The notes under the pieces are model-generated. The model saw only the letters and a program-made list of their open reading frames with translations, was not told the origin of the DNA and ran no database searches. This document shows, one piece after another, positions 50,515 through 59,317 of a stretch of 64,000 bases of DNA. The stretch is from Bosea beijingensis. GTDB taxonomy: Bacteria; Pseudomonadota; Alphaproteobacteria; Rhizobiales; Beijerinckiaceae. Location of the stretch: the NCBI RefSeq assembly GCF_030758975.1, contig NZ_CP132359.1:5109236-5173235 (forward strand). The letters run 5' to 3'. Each line of letters opens with the position of its first letter. The stretch's first letter is position 1. The position numbers and the translations under genes were made by a program.

Positions 50515-51206
50515 GGAAGACCGAGACGACCCGTGTCATCGCATGCCTCCAACTCGAAATCCGCGCTTTCGCCCGCCCGGGCCCTGATCAGCTCAACAAG
50601 CCAGCGTGACCGTCCCACCCCAGGAACCGGCAATGCTGTCGATGGCAGAACCGAGACCCGCCATCGGGTCATCGCCGCCGTCGGCTGCCCGAAATCAGAG
50701 GCATCGACTTCGCGCCGCCATCGTCGCAGCGCGATGCCGATAGAGCCGGTGCCTTCGGCCGCCAGCTGAAGGCGCCGGGAGGCGGTCATCGAGAGGCGGC
50801 AGACCTCGCCAACGACAGAGCCAAGCCCACCATGGCGCAGGCCCTCTTCCATGCAGGCGAGCACCGTCTTGTCATCGCCGGCCTCGACATAGATCACGCG
50901 ATCAGAGATCAGCCCCGCCTGTGCCATTGCCGGCGCGAATAGATCGGCTCGGGTGAGACACCAGAGCACCTTGCCACGACTCCTGGCGGCAACCCCGGCG
51001 CTGAACAATGCTGCTGCTGCCCCGTCAATCGCGCCATTGCCGCCACCAGCGACTTCATGGAGTGCCCCAAGAGCAAGGCCTCCACCGGGCAACCGTGAAT
51101 CGACCGTCGCGATTCCGAACGGCAACACCGTCCGACCGCGGGCGCTTCGGCCCTCGATACGCTCGATCTGGTCGCGGAGCGACTGAAATACCGGCTGTGG
51201 CCGCAA
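50515..51206 (-). pseudogene. imuA: imuA, 3' end replaced at the ftsK junction
   Basis: About 230 residues of ImuA, the RecA-like SOS mutagenesis factor that works with ImuB and DnaE2. The N-terminus (QSLRDQIERIEG) and the region DSRLPGGGLALGALHEVAG are typical, and the family resemblance continues to CDDTGRLGLPS. There the ftsK sequence begins in another frame, so the open frame runs on to 49953 with ~187 unrelated residues. imuB and dnaE2, expected downstream, are absent. The start is TTG at 51206, and a LexA box lies 31 bases upstream. Most of the domain is intact, so residual activity is possible. Confidence 0.85.
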
Positions 51207-51236
51207 CAGACTTGACCTGCTAGAACGATGCTTGAT

Positions 51237-51251
51237 GTTCCTCTTATGTTC
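51237..51251 (-). promoter_or_regulatory. LexA box upstream of imuA
   Basis: On the coding strand the site reads GAAC-N7-GAAC, the alphaproteobacterial LexA operator. It is 31 bases before the imuA start, so the chimera is still wired into the SOS response. Confidence 0.85.
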
Positions 51252-51363
51252 TCGGTGGAGGCCGAAGAGTCAAGGTCGGTATTTGGCAGCGAGACAGACC
51301 CGGGTCTATAAAAGGTTGTCGGCAACCGGATAACGTCGGGCCGGCATCTAACCGCCAAGCTAG

Positions 51364-53043
51364 TCACGATGCGGCTAATGTGCCGACATCGCCGTGGGCT
51401 GACACTTCGCCCGTGTTGAACTGAAGCTCGCAGCGCACGCCGCTCAGCAGGTATTTGATTTCAACCGAAGCTTCCGCATCCGGACCAAAGGCGCGCCGAA
51501 CCAGTTTCGATCCGAAACCCTCAATGGTTGGCACGGCGACCGGTGGACCGCCCCGCTCCTGCCACTGGAGCGTTACCCGTTCTCGCTCGACGATCCAGGA
51601 AACCTGGATGGCGCCTTGTTCGGTCGACAGAGCACCATACTTGGTAGCGTTCGTAGCCAGTTCGTGCACGATCATCGATAGCGATAGCGCAATGTTCGGC
51701 GCCAGCAGATGCGGCTCGCCTGAGAGAACCACGCCGTCTTCGCGCGCCAGATGGGGCTTGAGCGCTGTCGTAACGATGGCCCGTATATCACCTCCCGCAA
51801 ATTCCTCGCCCAAGAGCACGTCGTACGCTCCCGCCAGCGCTATCAGGCGTTCAGCAAAGGATCGCGTAAGCTCCGGTTCTTTTCCCCGGAATGTCTGATT
51901 GGCGATCGCCTGGACAAGTGTGAGCGTATTTTTCACACGGTGAGCGAGTTCGCGCATAAGAAGATCGCGCTGCGCCTCGGAGCGCTTGATCTCCAAGGAG
52001 CGCTGTTCGAGTTCGTCGAGCATCCTGTCGAGGGCTTCACCGACTAGTTCAACATCGCCATCATTGGCGTGAAAGCCGGTCCGGGCGCTGCCAGCGCCCT
52101 CTTGCCAAGCTTTGATGACGCTGACGATTCGGTTGACGGGTCGGCGGATCAAGCCGCCTGCAAGCCACGCGGCAGCCAGAGCAATCACGCTTCCCAGCGT
52201 GATTGACAGTGCCGCGATGAATGTCTGCCGATTCACACCGGAATAAGCGTCGGCCTTGGAAATGCCGACGCTGATATAGAGTCCTTCCGGCGGACGGGTT
52301 GTTGGGCTGTACGCAATGACCCGCGGTGTTCCGTCCTGGCTCATGACATCCATGACGCCTTCGGCAGGGCCGTTGATCAGATGCTGAAAACTGTCCGGAA
52401 TGCGGGTTCCGACGAAGCGCTCCGGCAGCGGGTTACGCGCGATGATGACACCATTGCGGTCCGCAATCGTCAGGGCGCCACGCTCTCCCAACCCGCGATC
52501 GCGAATGCGGTCATTCAACCAATCCAGCCGGATGCCGCTGGTCAAAACGGCGACCGTGCGGCCCTCCTTGTTTTGCACGGGCCGTGCAAGCGGCAGGACA
52601 GCCACGTCCGTCAATCGGCTGTGCGTGTACTCTCCGATGTGGAAGGCGTTCCGGCTGATCACCTCTTTGAAATACGGCCTGTCGGCGAAACTCTGGCCAA
52701 GCGGCATACCTGTCGGCTCGCAAATTAGCGTGCCGGAGAGATCGAGCACGAACAGGTTTCGGATCCATGGGACGGCGGGAAGCAACGGCTCCAGGGCGTC
52801 TTTGCAAGCGGAGGGATCGGTTGCGGCTTGCTGCACGGCCGGGATGGCAGCCGTCGCCGCCAGCAGGCCTTTGGCGCCTTCGATTAGACGCTCCATTTCT
52901 GAGGTAGCCTTGCGGTTTTCCTCAAGCGCCTTTGCGTCCACCTGCTTTTTGATCGCCGTTCGCGAGGTATACTCGTTGTACGCTAAAAGCACGGTAGCCG
53001 GAATCAGCGCTGCGACCGCAACGAAGATGAGCCGCTTCTTCAT
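51364..53043 (-). CDS. HWE-family sensor histidine kinase
   Basis: A 559-residue membrane sensor kinase. A signal-anchor helix (residues 5-22), an extracellular dCache-like sensor (~40-275), a second helix (~278-300) and a HAMP segment lead to the kinase. The phospho-histidine lies in ELAHRVKNTLTLVQAIANQT, the N-box in HELATNATKYGALS, and the family WxE as LQWQE. HWE/HisKA_2 kinases often act in the general stress response or light sensing. There is no response regulator beside it. It sits between imuA and the integrase island. Confidence 0.92.
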   Translation of the reverse strand: MKKRLIFVAVAALIPATVLLAYNEYTSRTAIKKQVDAKALEENRKATSEMERLIEGAKGLLAATAAIPAVQQAATDPSACKDALEPLLPAVPWIRNLFVLDLSGTLICEPTGMPLGQSFADRPYFKEVISRNAFHIGEYTHSRLTDVAVLPLARPVQNKEGRTVAVLTSGIRLDWLNDRIRDRGLGERGALTIADRNGVIIARNPLPERFVGTRIPDSFQHLINGPAEGVMDVMSQDGTPRVIAYSPTTRPPEGLYISVGISKADAYSGVNRQTFIAALSITLGSVIALAAAWLAGGLIRRPVNRIVSVIKAWQEGAGSARTGFHANDGDVELVGEALDRMLDELEQRSLEIKRSEAQRDLLMRELAHRVKNTLTLVQAIANQTFRGKEPELTRSFAERLIALAGAYDVLLGEEFAGGDIRAIVTTALKPHLAREDGVVLSGEPHLLAPNIALSLSMIVHELATNATKYGALSTEQGAIQVSWIVERERVTLQWQERGGPPVAVPTIEGFGSKLVRRAFGPDAEASVEIKYLLSGVRCELQFNTGEVSAHGDVGTLAAS

Positions 53044-53840
53044 TATGCCCTCCGCGTCGCGACTATCTGGATGCAGCTTCCCCGACGCAAGGCCTCCGCG
53101 AGGGCGGAAGCAGAGATTTCTAGCGACAGGATTGCGCAGGCTGAGGGATCACGTTGTCGAGCAGGATCTCCGGATCCGTTCGTCAGTGCGGATTTCGTCA
53201 GACAATCAGCCCTAGCTCACAGATTTCACCAATGAATTCGGCCGCGGTGGCTCCAATCGTACGCTCAATGTAGCCCGATTAAACGTCGTACTAGCCTCGT
53301 CTAGCCCAATTGCTCGTCGCACGCTTCACAATTGGGCTATACGACGGGCTTGGAAGAGCCAGAGGTCCCGCCATGTTGGCGGTCGGCCTGTGCCGACACC
53401 CTAAGTTTGTCAGGTGAGGGTGAGCTAAGCCTTGCCATCGCTGACATCGCATTTTCGACGTCAGCCAGTATGTCGGCGACGGACCCCAAAGTATATCGGC
53501 GTCATTTCTCGCTGCTTAGTGCCGGCACGAACGAGGCATCATGGCGCCTCTGCACACGCTATATCCCGGTAGAGCGCGAAGGCGCTTGGGTCATCGTCCT
53601 ATTCGTCAGGTGAGCGCATGATTCTGTTCGAGCGAATTCGAAAGAATGCCGACGCATTTCGTCAGGTCGGAGATCGCGCGGCGCGGGAAGGGCGGACAAT
53701 GACAGTAGCGAGCGCGTTGCTAAAATCCTCCATAGGAAGCCTAAATCCTTAGGCGTTCTGTCTGCATTATTGTAAGGGCTGGTGAGGTAAGTACCGATTC
53801 TTCAGTTTCGACGCAGTAAAAACTTGTATAAGGTTGCGGC
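53044..53840. other. 800-base gap, no convincing gene
   Basis: Only short frames without ribosome sites are present. The GC content falls visibly towards 53.8 kb. An 11-base inverted repeat lies inside (53302-53339). This looks like the left part of an acquired, decayed segment. Confidence 0.55.
53302..53339. repeat. Inverted repeat in the island's left part
   Basis: TAGCCCAATTG and CAATTGGGCTA form a perfect 11-base dyad with a 16-base loop. A related TAGCCCGATT occurs 31 bases upstream. Confidence 0.6.
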
Positions 53841-54512
53841 ATGTTAAATCAGAGCGATAATCAGACCGCATGGGCATTCCAGTTAGACGGGGTATTTATT
53901 GATTATTATGGATATGGAAAAATTCATATCCCTAGATGTAATTTATGTCCAGATACGGTGATTCGCATCGTATGCGATGACGAAAAAGTTACTATCAACC
54001 AGTGCGATGCGGTAAAATATAGTAAGCATGTTAAGCATTATACGAGTTACCAACTAGCGAATGCTCACTCTGTGTCGGTCATTGAAGGGCATGTTAAGGA
54101 GGTTCATTCGCCGGGGATTGGTGGGTTAACTGTGCATGAAAATGCCATTGTAGAATATGTCACCAACATCGCTCCTGAGCGGCAGCCCTATTTGGGTAAG
54201 ACATACGATCGTAGCGGCATCGCCTTTTACGTCCATGGCCTCGCCAGTATCCCAATTGGCGATGTCCATCTTGAGCCAGGCGCGCCCATCGAGGTTGGGA
54301 TCGGGAAGGGATACGTCGCCGTGCTTCAAAATCGGAGAGAAAAGAGAAGGCACGCCATCGATCCCATTGTCGCTGATCATCTCCGCGCTGCTACTGTCAT
54401 CAACGTTTATGCTACGCGCGAGTTGAACGGCTTGCCACCAACAGATCCTACGAACCCACTTCCCTTTGAGCATGTGGGGTATCCGGTAACCAATCTGATC
54501 GAGCTCGAATAA
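53841..54512 (+). CDS. AT-rich orphan gene of unknown function
   Basis: A 223-residue protein I do not recognise. It is soluble, without signal peptide or membrane helix. The first half is beta-rich (FIDYYGYGKIHIPRCN) with clustered cysteines (C34, C37, C46, C55), and the second half has a GVxVLQNRREKRR-like basic patch. The first ~300 bases are near 40 percent GC, far below neighbouring genes, with AT-ending codons; the rest is closer to the host. This indicates acquisition from outside. It lies in the integrase island. Its ATG at 53841 is preceded by a weak site; the reading frame is otherwise well closed. Confidence 0.6.
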   Translation: MLNQSDNQTAWAFQLDGVFIDYYGYGKIHIPRCNLCPDTVIRIVCDDEKVTINQCDAVKYSKHVKHYTSYQLANAHSVSVIEGHVKEVHSPGIGGLTVHENAIVEYVTNIAPERQPYLGKTYDRSGIAFYVHGLASIPIGDVHLEPGAPIEVGIGKGYVAVLQNRREKRRHAIDPIVADHLRAATVINVYATRELNGLPPTDPTNPLPFEHVGYPVTNLIELE

Positions 54513-54922
54513 CGCAAAGCGGCCGCCGGTTCTGTTAGTCGAAATCCGCCAGCGCAGGTTGTGAGCATACGCAGCCAGGCTGGCAGTGGGTAGGGTTCCA
54601 GGCAGCTCGATCGCTCACCAAACAATTTGCGCACTTGGCTCTCTGGGCAAAGGCGTGTTCCGGCGAGCCCCCGTAAGCAATATTAGGCGTAAGCGCCGGT
54701 AAGGGTAGGAAGGGGCTAAAACCATGTCCCACCCAACGCGCCTGTGCCGCGAGTGCGCCGCGATTGCCAGCGGCGTAGTAGCGACTGGTAACTCGTCCGA
54801 GGGATATAGAACGGCGCCACTCAAGGAACCAAAAATGCGCAGCTGACGGCGGAAGGATGCGCTCGCGCTTGGAGAGGTCGTTGGGGCCAATGTCTAGGGT
54901 TCAAGGCCGATATGTCAGATCA
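54513..54922. other. 410-base gap beside the integrase, no gene recognised
   Basis: No frame with a ribosome site or family resemblance is seen. It holds some short GGTAAGGGT-type segments but no tRNA, terminator or clear repeat. Confidence 0.5.
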
Positions 54923-56488
54923 TCAACCCCCCGTGAGATCCTCAAGCTCGGCCTCGTCACCATCTCGGTTAGCCTCGTCTGGATCGTCCTTGTCCAGCTG
55001 CGTGTATGCGAACAAGTTGATCCCAGGCGGATCCTCGACAGGCTGATCGGTCAGCGGCGGCAATTGTACCTTGAGGAGCTTTTTCATTGCCACGTGGAAG
55101 AGCGGACCGCCTGCATAGATTCCGTCGGTCACACTGGCTTGGCTGTGCCCAACGACTGCGCGTGTCAAATTAAGAGATGCCGTCCGACGAAAATGCGTGA
55201 TGAACCAGCGTCGGCAGCTATGGAAGTTTACCCGAGAGCGCCGGCTTCCCGGCAGTCGGTCATGCACATCGACACCCTCCCGCTGGCGATATGCGGTGAA
55301 TGCGTTGCTGGCCTTGAACGAGCGCTCGCGCATGCTCCCAGCTTTCTTCGCTGCGGGCCAATCTGGAAACACATCGTCCTTCGGCTTCCGATTGGCCGTT
55401 CTGCGTTTGAAAATCTCTGCTAGCTCGGGATGCATCGGGACCACCCGAGAGCCGACCTCCTTCTTCATCCGCTGGAATACGATGAAGTCCTTCCCGACTT
55501 CCTCGACCTTTAGCCGGACAATGGCCTCAAGCCGAGCGCCGGTTAGAAGGCCGATCATGATGACATCATGAAGCTTCCGCGGAGCCTTCCCCATCAGCAG
55601 GCGGCGCACCTCGTCCATCGTGAATGCGCGCTCACGCTCGTCCGTCGATTTGATTTTGTTTTTGAGAAGCTGGTCAGTCCAGACGTTCGGCCCCGCCAGC
55701 TCATGAAGGCGCAGCACCACCCAAAATTTTTTCAGGCGATTGACGTACTTGTTTTTCGTGACATTCGCGATCGGTCGGCCGGTGAGCCGGTCCATCTCGC
55801 GCAGGAAGTTGTAGGCCATCAGCTCGGTGAATTTCCTCATATCAAACGAATGGCCGTTGGCTTCGCACCACTCCTTGAGGTAGCGAAATGCACGCTCATC
55901 ATCAGCAATCGTGCGAGCCGTAAGCTCGTCTTCGATTGTCAGTTTTTCGATGTAGGCTTTCCGGCAGTCCTCGAGGCGCCGCTCATAGTGGTTAGGATAA
56001 ACCGTCTGGAGAAACAGAGCGGCATCCGCTTCTTTCTGCTCATCGTAGAGCTCAATGGGCTCTTCCTCTCCCGTTCCATCATCCCACATGCCGATTGGCT
56101 TTCCGAGGAACAGGCCGTGCTCCAGGTCGATATCCATCCTGATGGACTGGCGGCCCTCGGCATCATTGTCGGGATCATCGAGCAGTTTCCGAAACTGCAG
56201 CCCCTTCTGGATGGGCGTTGCCAGGAAGCGGATGCTCTCGGCATCCTTTGCCTCCAGACGCATGGCGCGACGCTCGGCTTCAATCAGCTTGTCGAACTCG
56301 ACGATGACGGCCCGCTTCAGCTTCGACGCCTTTTTCAGGTCGCCGGTGCCGAGCGGACGCTTCAATCGCGTCTTGCCCATCCGCAGGCGCAGGTCCGCAG
56401 GCACCGGGTAAGTGACCCTCCACTGGGGACCGTGGGGCTCCAGGTATCGGGCATCGACGGTGCTCTTACTTGGCATGGGTTGTCTCAT
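54923..56488 (-). CDS. Tyrosine recombinase / phage-type integrase
   Basis: A 521-residue site-specific recombinase of the long alphaproteobacterial type. An N-terminal arm-binding part starts near YLEPHGPQWRVTYPVPADLR, and the catalytic domain has box I TGARLEAIVRL, then HSCRRWFITHF with H423 and R426, GHSQ with H448, and nucleophile Y458. All core residues are present, so it may be active. The tail after Y458 is acidic and ~60 residues long. The ATG at 56488 is used; 56476 is also possible. Three 12-base direct repeats lie upstream, and a tmRNA-end-like sequence follows them. Confidence 0.94.
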   Translation of the reverse strand: MRQPMPSKSTVDARYLEPHGPQWRVTYPVPADLRLRMGKTRLKRPLGTGDLKKASKLKRAVIVEFDKLIEAERRAMRLEAKDAESIRFLATPIQKGLQFRKLLDDPDNDAEGRQSIRMDIDLEHGLFLGKPIGMWDDGTGEEEPIELYDEQKEADAALFLQTVYPNHYERRLEDCRKAYIEKLTIEDELTARTIADDERAFRYLKEWCEANGHSFDMRKFTELMAYNFLREMDRLTGRPIANVTKNKYVNRLKKFWVVLRLHELAGPNVWTDQLLKNKIKSTDERERAFTMDEVRRLLMGKAPRKLHDVIMIGLLTGARLEAIVRLKVEEVGKDFIVFQRMKKEVGSRVVPMHPELAEIFKRRTANRKPKDDVFPDWPAAKKAGSMRERSFKASNAFTAYRQREGVDVHDRLPGSRRSRVNFHSCRRWFITHFRRTASLNLTRAVVGHSQASVTDGIYAGGPLFHVAMKKLLKVQLPPLTDQPVEDPPGINLFAYTQLDKDDPDEANRDGDEAELEDLTGG

Positions 56489-56504
56489 CGGAATTCACAC
56501 CTAG

Positions 56505-56540
56505 TACCCATATCGGTACCCATGCAAATACCCGGTAACC
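56505..56540. repeat. Three 12-base direct repeats before the integrase
   Basis: TACCCATATCGG, TACCCATGCAAA and TACCCGGTAACC follow each other directly; each begins TACCC. They start 17 bases before the integrase. They may be arm-type integrase sites or an excisionase/regulator site. Confidence 0.7.
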
Positions 56541-56594
56541 CCGATGGCATCGAATGTTTCAGCCGTAGCAACGGTTTGGAAGGAAAAATCAACG

Positions 56595-56614
56595 GTGTCC
56601 CCTCAGCTCCACCA
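56595..56614 (+). other. tmRNA/tRNA 3'-end-like sequence, probable att scar
   Basis: GTGTCCCCTCAGCTCCACCA resembles the T-arm and acceptor 3' strand of a tmRNA. CAGCTCCACCA is the common ssrA end, pairing with GGGGCTG including the G-U pair at position 3-70. No complete tmRNA adjoins it. Tyrosine integrases often use ssrA, so this is likely the attachment fragment left at one end of the island. Confidence 0.5.
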
Positions 56615-57070
56615 GGCCTTTCCGTAAAATCCTGATCCTCGTTGCCTTCTCTGAGGCTGGCGATATGCCGCCCTTGTTCTGGTCCGAGCCCGGGCGGCGG
56701 ATTGACGCGGAGATCGGCGGTTAGGTCGGGCTTTTGCTTGCCTGGCTCGCTCTTTCAGTCCGTGTCGCCGCCTCGCCGACCGAAATGACCCGCCGCGTCA
56801 CGGCATGACGGCGCAGCATCGATGCCTCCGGGGAAACGGTCTCCCGTCCGACGCCGGCTACCGGGATCGGCGGAGACGCAGCATCACCCTGACTTCCTGC
56901 CCTGGGTCTACCCGTTACCCCAAGCCTCGAAGTCGAGGTGGGAGGACAACGCCTCCAAACCCGCGGACCACCGGCCATAAACTCGCCCTTAACCTCGATC
57001 GGTCATTTCGTCGGAGCAGTAGTGGCTTCGCGCGGGCTGTAGCTGCTGCGGTGCGAGGGTAGCAAAAACC
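56615..57070. other. Gap upstream of motA
   Basis: No gene is supported. It includes the motA promoter region and a short CCTCGA/TCGAGG dyad near 56926. The base composition returns to host-like values. Confidence 0.45.
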
Positions 57071-57934
57071 ATGCGGCTGATCGTCGGCACAATCATCGTC
57101 TGCTTATGCGTCTTCGGCGGCTATGCGGCGATGGGCGGCTACCTCAGCGTGCTCTGGCAGCCGTTCGAGTTCGTCATCATCCTCGGGGCGGCGGTCGGCG
57201 CCTTCGTCATCGGCAATCCCGGGCCGGTGCTCAAGGCCGTACCGTCCATGCTCGGCACCATCGTGAAGGGCCCCAAATACAAGCAGGAAGACTATGTCGA
57301 GCTGCTCGGGATGCAGTACTCGCTCTACAAGCTGGTGAAGCAGAAGGGCATGCTCGCGGTCGAGGAGCATATCGAAAACCCGAGCGCATCGTCCCTGTTC
57401 AATGCCTTCCCGGCCTTTGCGGCGAACCATCATGCGGTCGAGTTCGTCTGCGACTACATGCGCATGTTGACGCTGGGCGCCAACAACGTCCACGAGATCG
57501 ACGCTCTGATGGACGAGGAGCTGGAGACGCACCACCAGGAGCAGGAGCGGATCGTCTCCGCCATGCAGTCGATCGCCGACGGAACGCCGGCACTCGGCAT
57601 CGTCGCCGCCGTGCTCGGCGTGATCAAGACGATGGGCGCGATCAAGGAGCCGCCGGAGGTGCTGGGGCATCTGATCGGCGGTGCGCTCGTCGGCACCTTC
57701 TTCGGCGTCTTCGTCGCCTACGGCTTCTTCGCGCCCATGGCGTCGTCGCTCAAGAGCACCTTCGAGGCGGAAGCCAAATACTTCCTTTCGCTCAAGGCGG
57801 GACTCCTTGCCCATATCAGCGGCCAGCCGCCGGTGATGGCGGTCGAATTCGCCCGCAAAGCTCTGATGAGCGACGTCCGCCCGACCTTCGCCGAAGTGGA
57901 AGCGGCAACCGCTGCTCTGCCCGCCAGCGCCTGA
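57071..57934 (+). CDS. motA: Flagellar motor stator protein MotA
   Basis: A 287-residue inner-membrane stator protein, which with MotB conducts protons to turn the flagellum. Four transmembrane helices are expected; the first two lie in residues 1-50, and the later pair at ~165-220 with DGTPALGIVAAVLGVIKTMG, the conserved proline region. The large cytoplasmic loop between them contains the rotor-contacting charges. GAGGG precedes the ATG. motB starts 22 bases later. Confidence 0.96.
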   Translation: MRLIVGTIIVCLCVFGGYAAMGGYLSVLWQPFEFVIILGAAVGAFVIGNPGPVLKAVPSMLGTIVKGPKYKQEDYVELLGMQYSLYKLVKQKGMLAVEEHIENPSASSLFNAFPAFAANHHAVEFVCDYMRMLTLGANNVHEIDALMDEELETHHQEQERIVSAMQSIADGTPALGIVAAVLGVIKTMGAIKEPPEVLGHLIGGALVGTFFGVFVAYGFFAPMASSLKSTFEAEAKYFLSLKAGLLAHISGQPPVMAVEFARKALMSDVRPTFAEVEAATAALPASA

Positions 57935-57956
57935 CCCGATCTCCAGCAGGAACGCG

Positions 57957-58832
57957 ATGGCCAAGTCGACCCAGCCGATCATCATCAAGAAGGTCAAGAA
58001 GGCCGGCCATGCCCACCATGGCGGCGCCTGGAAGATCGCCTATGCGGATTTCGTGACCGCCATGATGGCGTTCTTCCTGCTGATGTGGCTGATCAGCATG
58101 ACGACGCAGGAGCAGAAGGACGGCTTGGCGGAATATTTCGCGCCGACATCTGCCCTGAGCCCCGGCACCAGTGGCGCCGGCGGCATCCTGATGGGTACCG
58201 CACTGGACAAATCAGGCAACAAGACGTCGGCGCCTCGCGACGCGGCGAGGGACACGACCGGGCAGGAGGACAAAACGCGCCCGGCCAACTCAGGCGGCGC
58301 CAGCGAGCGCGAGGCCAGCCGCCGCGCCACCAACATGCAAGCCAATTATAGCGCCATAGCCAGCCTTCGGCAGGCGCTCCAGAACATGCCCGAAATTGCC
58401 GATCTGTCGCGCAACATCGTGATCGAGCAGACCAAGGAGGGGCTGAACGTTTCGCTCGTGGACGAGAACGGTCGTTCCATGTTCCCCGAGGGCTCGGTCC
58501 AGCCCTACGAGCGCACCCGTGTCGTGCTGGAGGCGATCGCGCCGACCCTGCGCCGGATGCCCAACCAACTGTCTGTCGCCGGCCACACGGCCGCCGCACG
58601 CCCGGGCTCGGCGCAAGCCGTCGATTCCTGGAGCATCACCGCCGGTCGCGCGCTCGCCGTGCGCGAGATCCTGTCGGGTGCGGGGCTCCCCAGCAACCGC
58701 TTCGTTTCCGTGGCGGGACGCGCCGACACCGAGCCGCTGTTCGTCGACAATCCCTACATCCCGCCCAACCGCCGGGTGACGATCACGCTGCTGAATGCGG
58801 AGCCGCCGCTGCCCCCGGGCGGCATTCCCTGA
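57957..58832 (+). CDS. motB: Flagellar motor stator protein MotB
   Basis: A 291-residue stator partner anchored to peptidoglycan. A single transmembrane helix carries the proton-binding D31 in YADFVTAMMAFFLLMWL. A Ser/Thr/Ala-rich linker follows. The C-terminal OmpA-like domain starts near residue 190, with LSVAGHTAAARPG and VAGRADTEPLF. It is the second gene of the motAB pair. Confidence 0.95.
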   Translation: MAKSTQPIIIKKVKKAGHAHHGGAWKIAYADFVTAMMAFFLLMWLISMTTQEQKDGLAEYFAPTSALSPGTSGAGGILMGTALDKSGNKTSAPRDAARDTTGQEDKTRPANSGGASEREASRRATNMQANYSAIASLRQALQNMPEIADLSRNIVIEQTKEGLNVSLVDENGRSMFPEGSVQPYERTRVVLEAIAPTLRRMPNQLSVAGHTAAARPGSAQAVDSWSITAGRALAVREILSGAGLPSNRFVSVAGRADTEPLFVDNPYIPPNRRVTITLLNAEPPLPPGGIP

Positions 58833-59317
58833 GGACGGGGCGCCTCGACCGCGTCAGAGTTAGTCTGCACGCCCCTCTTGAGCCCCAGGAGGCGTTGCAC
58901 AGCGGCCCGGCTCGGCCGGTCGTCCGCACTCCCTCAGCTTGCCCATCTCGATCGGCGGTTGCTCAAGCAGGCCCCGCAGGCGCGTGAAGGTCGCGTCGAT
59001 CCGTCCGATCCGCGCTCGAGCTCAAGTCGCCGGCATCGACCGGCTGAGCAGACGGTCATCGCGGCGCTGGCCGACGCGATCGCCTTCGATCCGCTACCGA
59101 TCGAGCGGACAGGTCGCTTGCAAACTCCGGCATCTGTGCTCATTCGAGATACCGTGTCAGCCTGACGGGGGCGAATGGTGAGCGCTCCGGCACTGGCGCG
59201 GCCCAGTTCGCCTCGACGATCGCTACGTTTACCGCAACCGCAGCCTTGCGCTGAGCCCAGGGGGTCCGACCGGCGGCCCCGCTCTTCGGCGTCATCGGCC
59301 CGTGAAGCCCAGACGCG
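58833..59317. other. Gap between motB and the Ldh2-type gene
   Basis: No supportable gene, RNA or repeat is seen in these ~480 bases. The short frames have neither ribosome sites nor recognisable products. Confidence 0.5.

Noticed and set aside
53332..53613. A 93-codon frame in the gap after the sensor kinase
   Set aside because: It starts with TTG without a ribosome site and resembles no protein; it also overlaps the inverted repeat.
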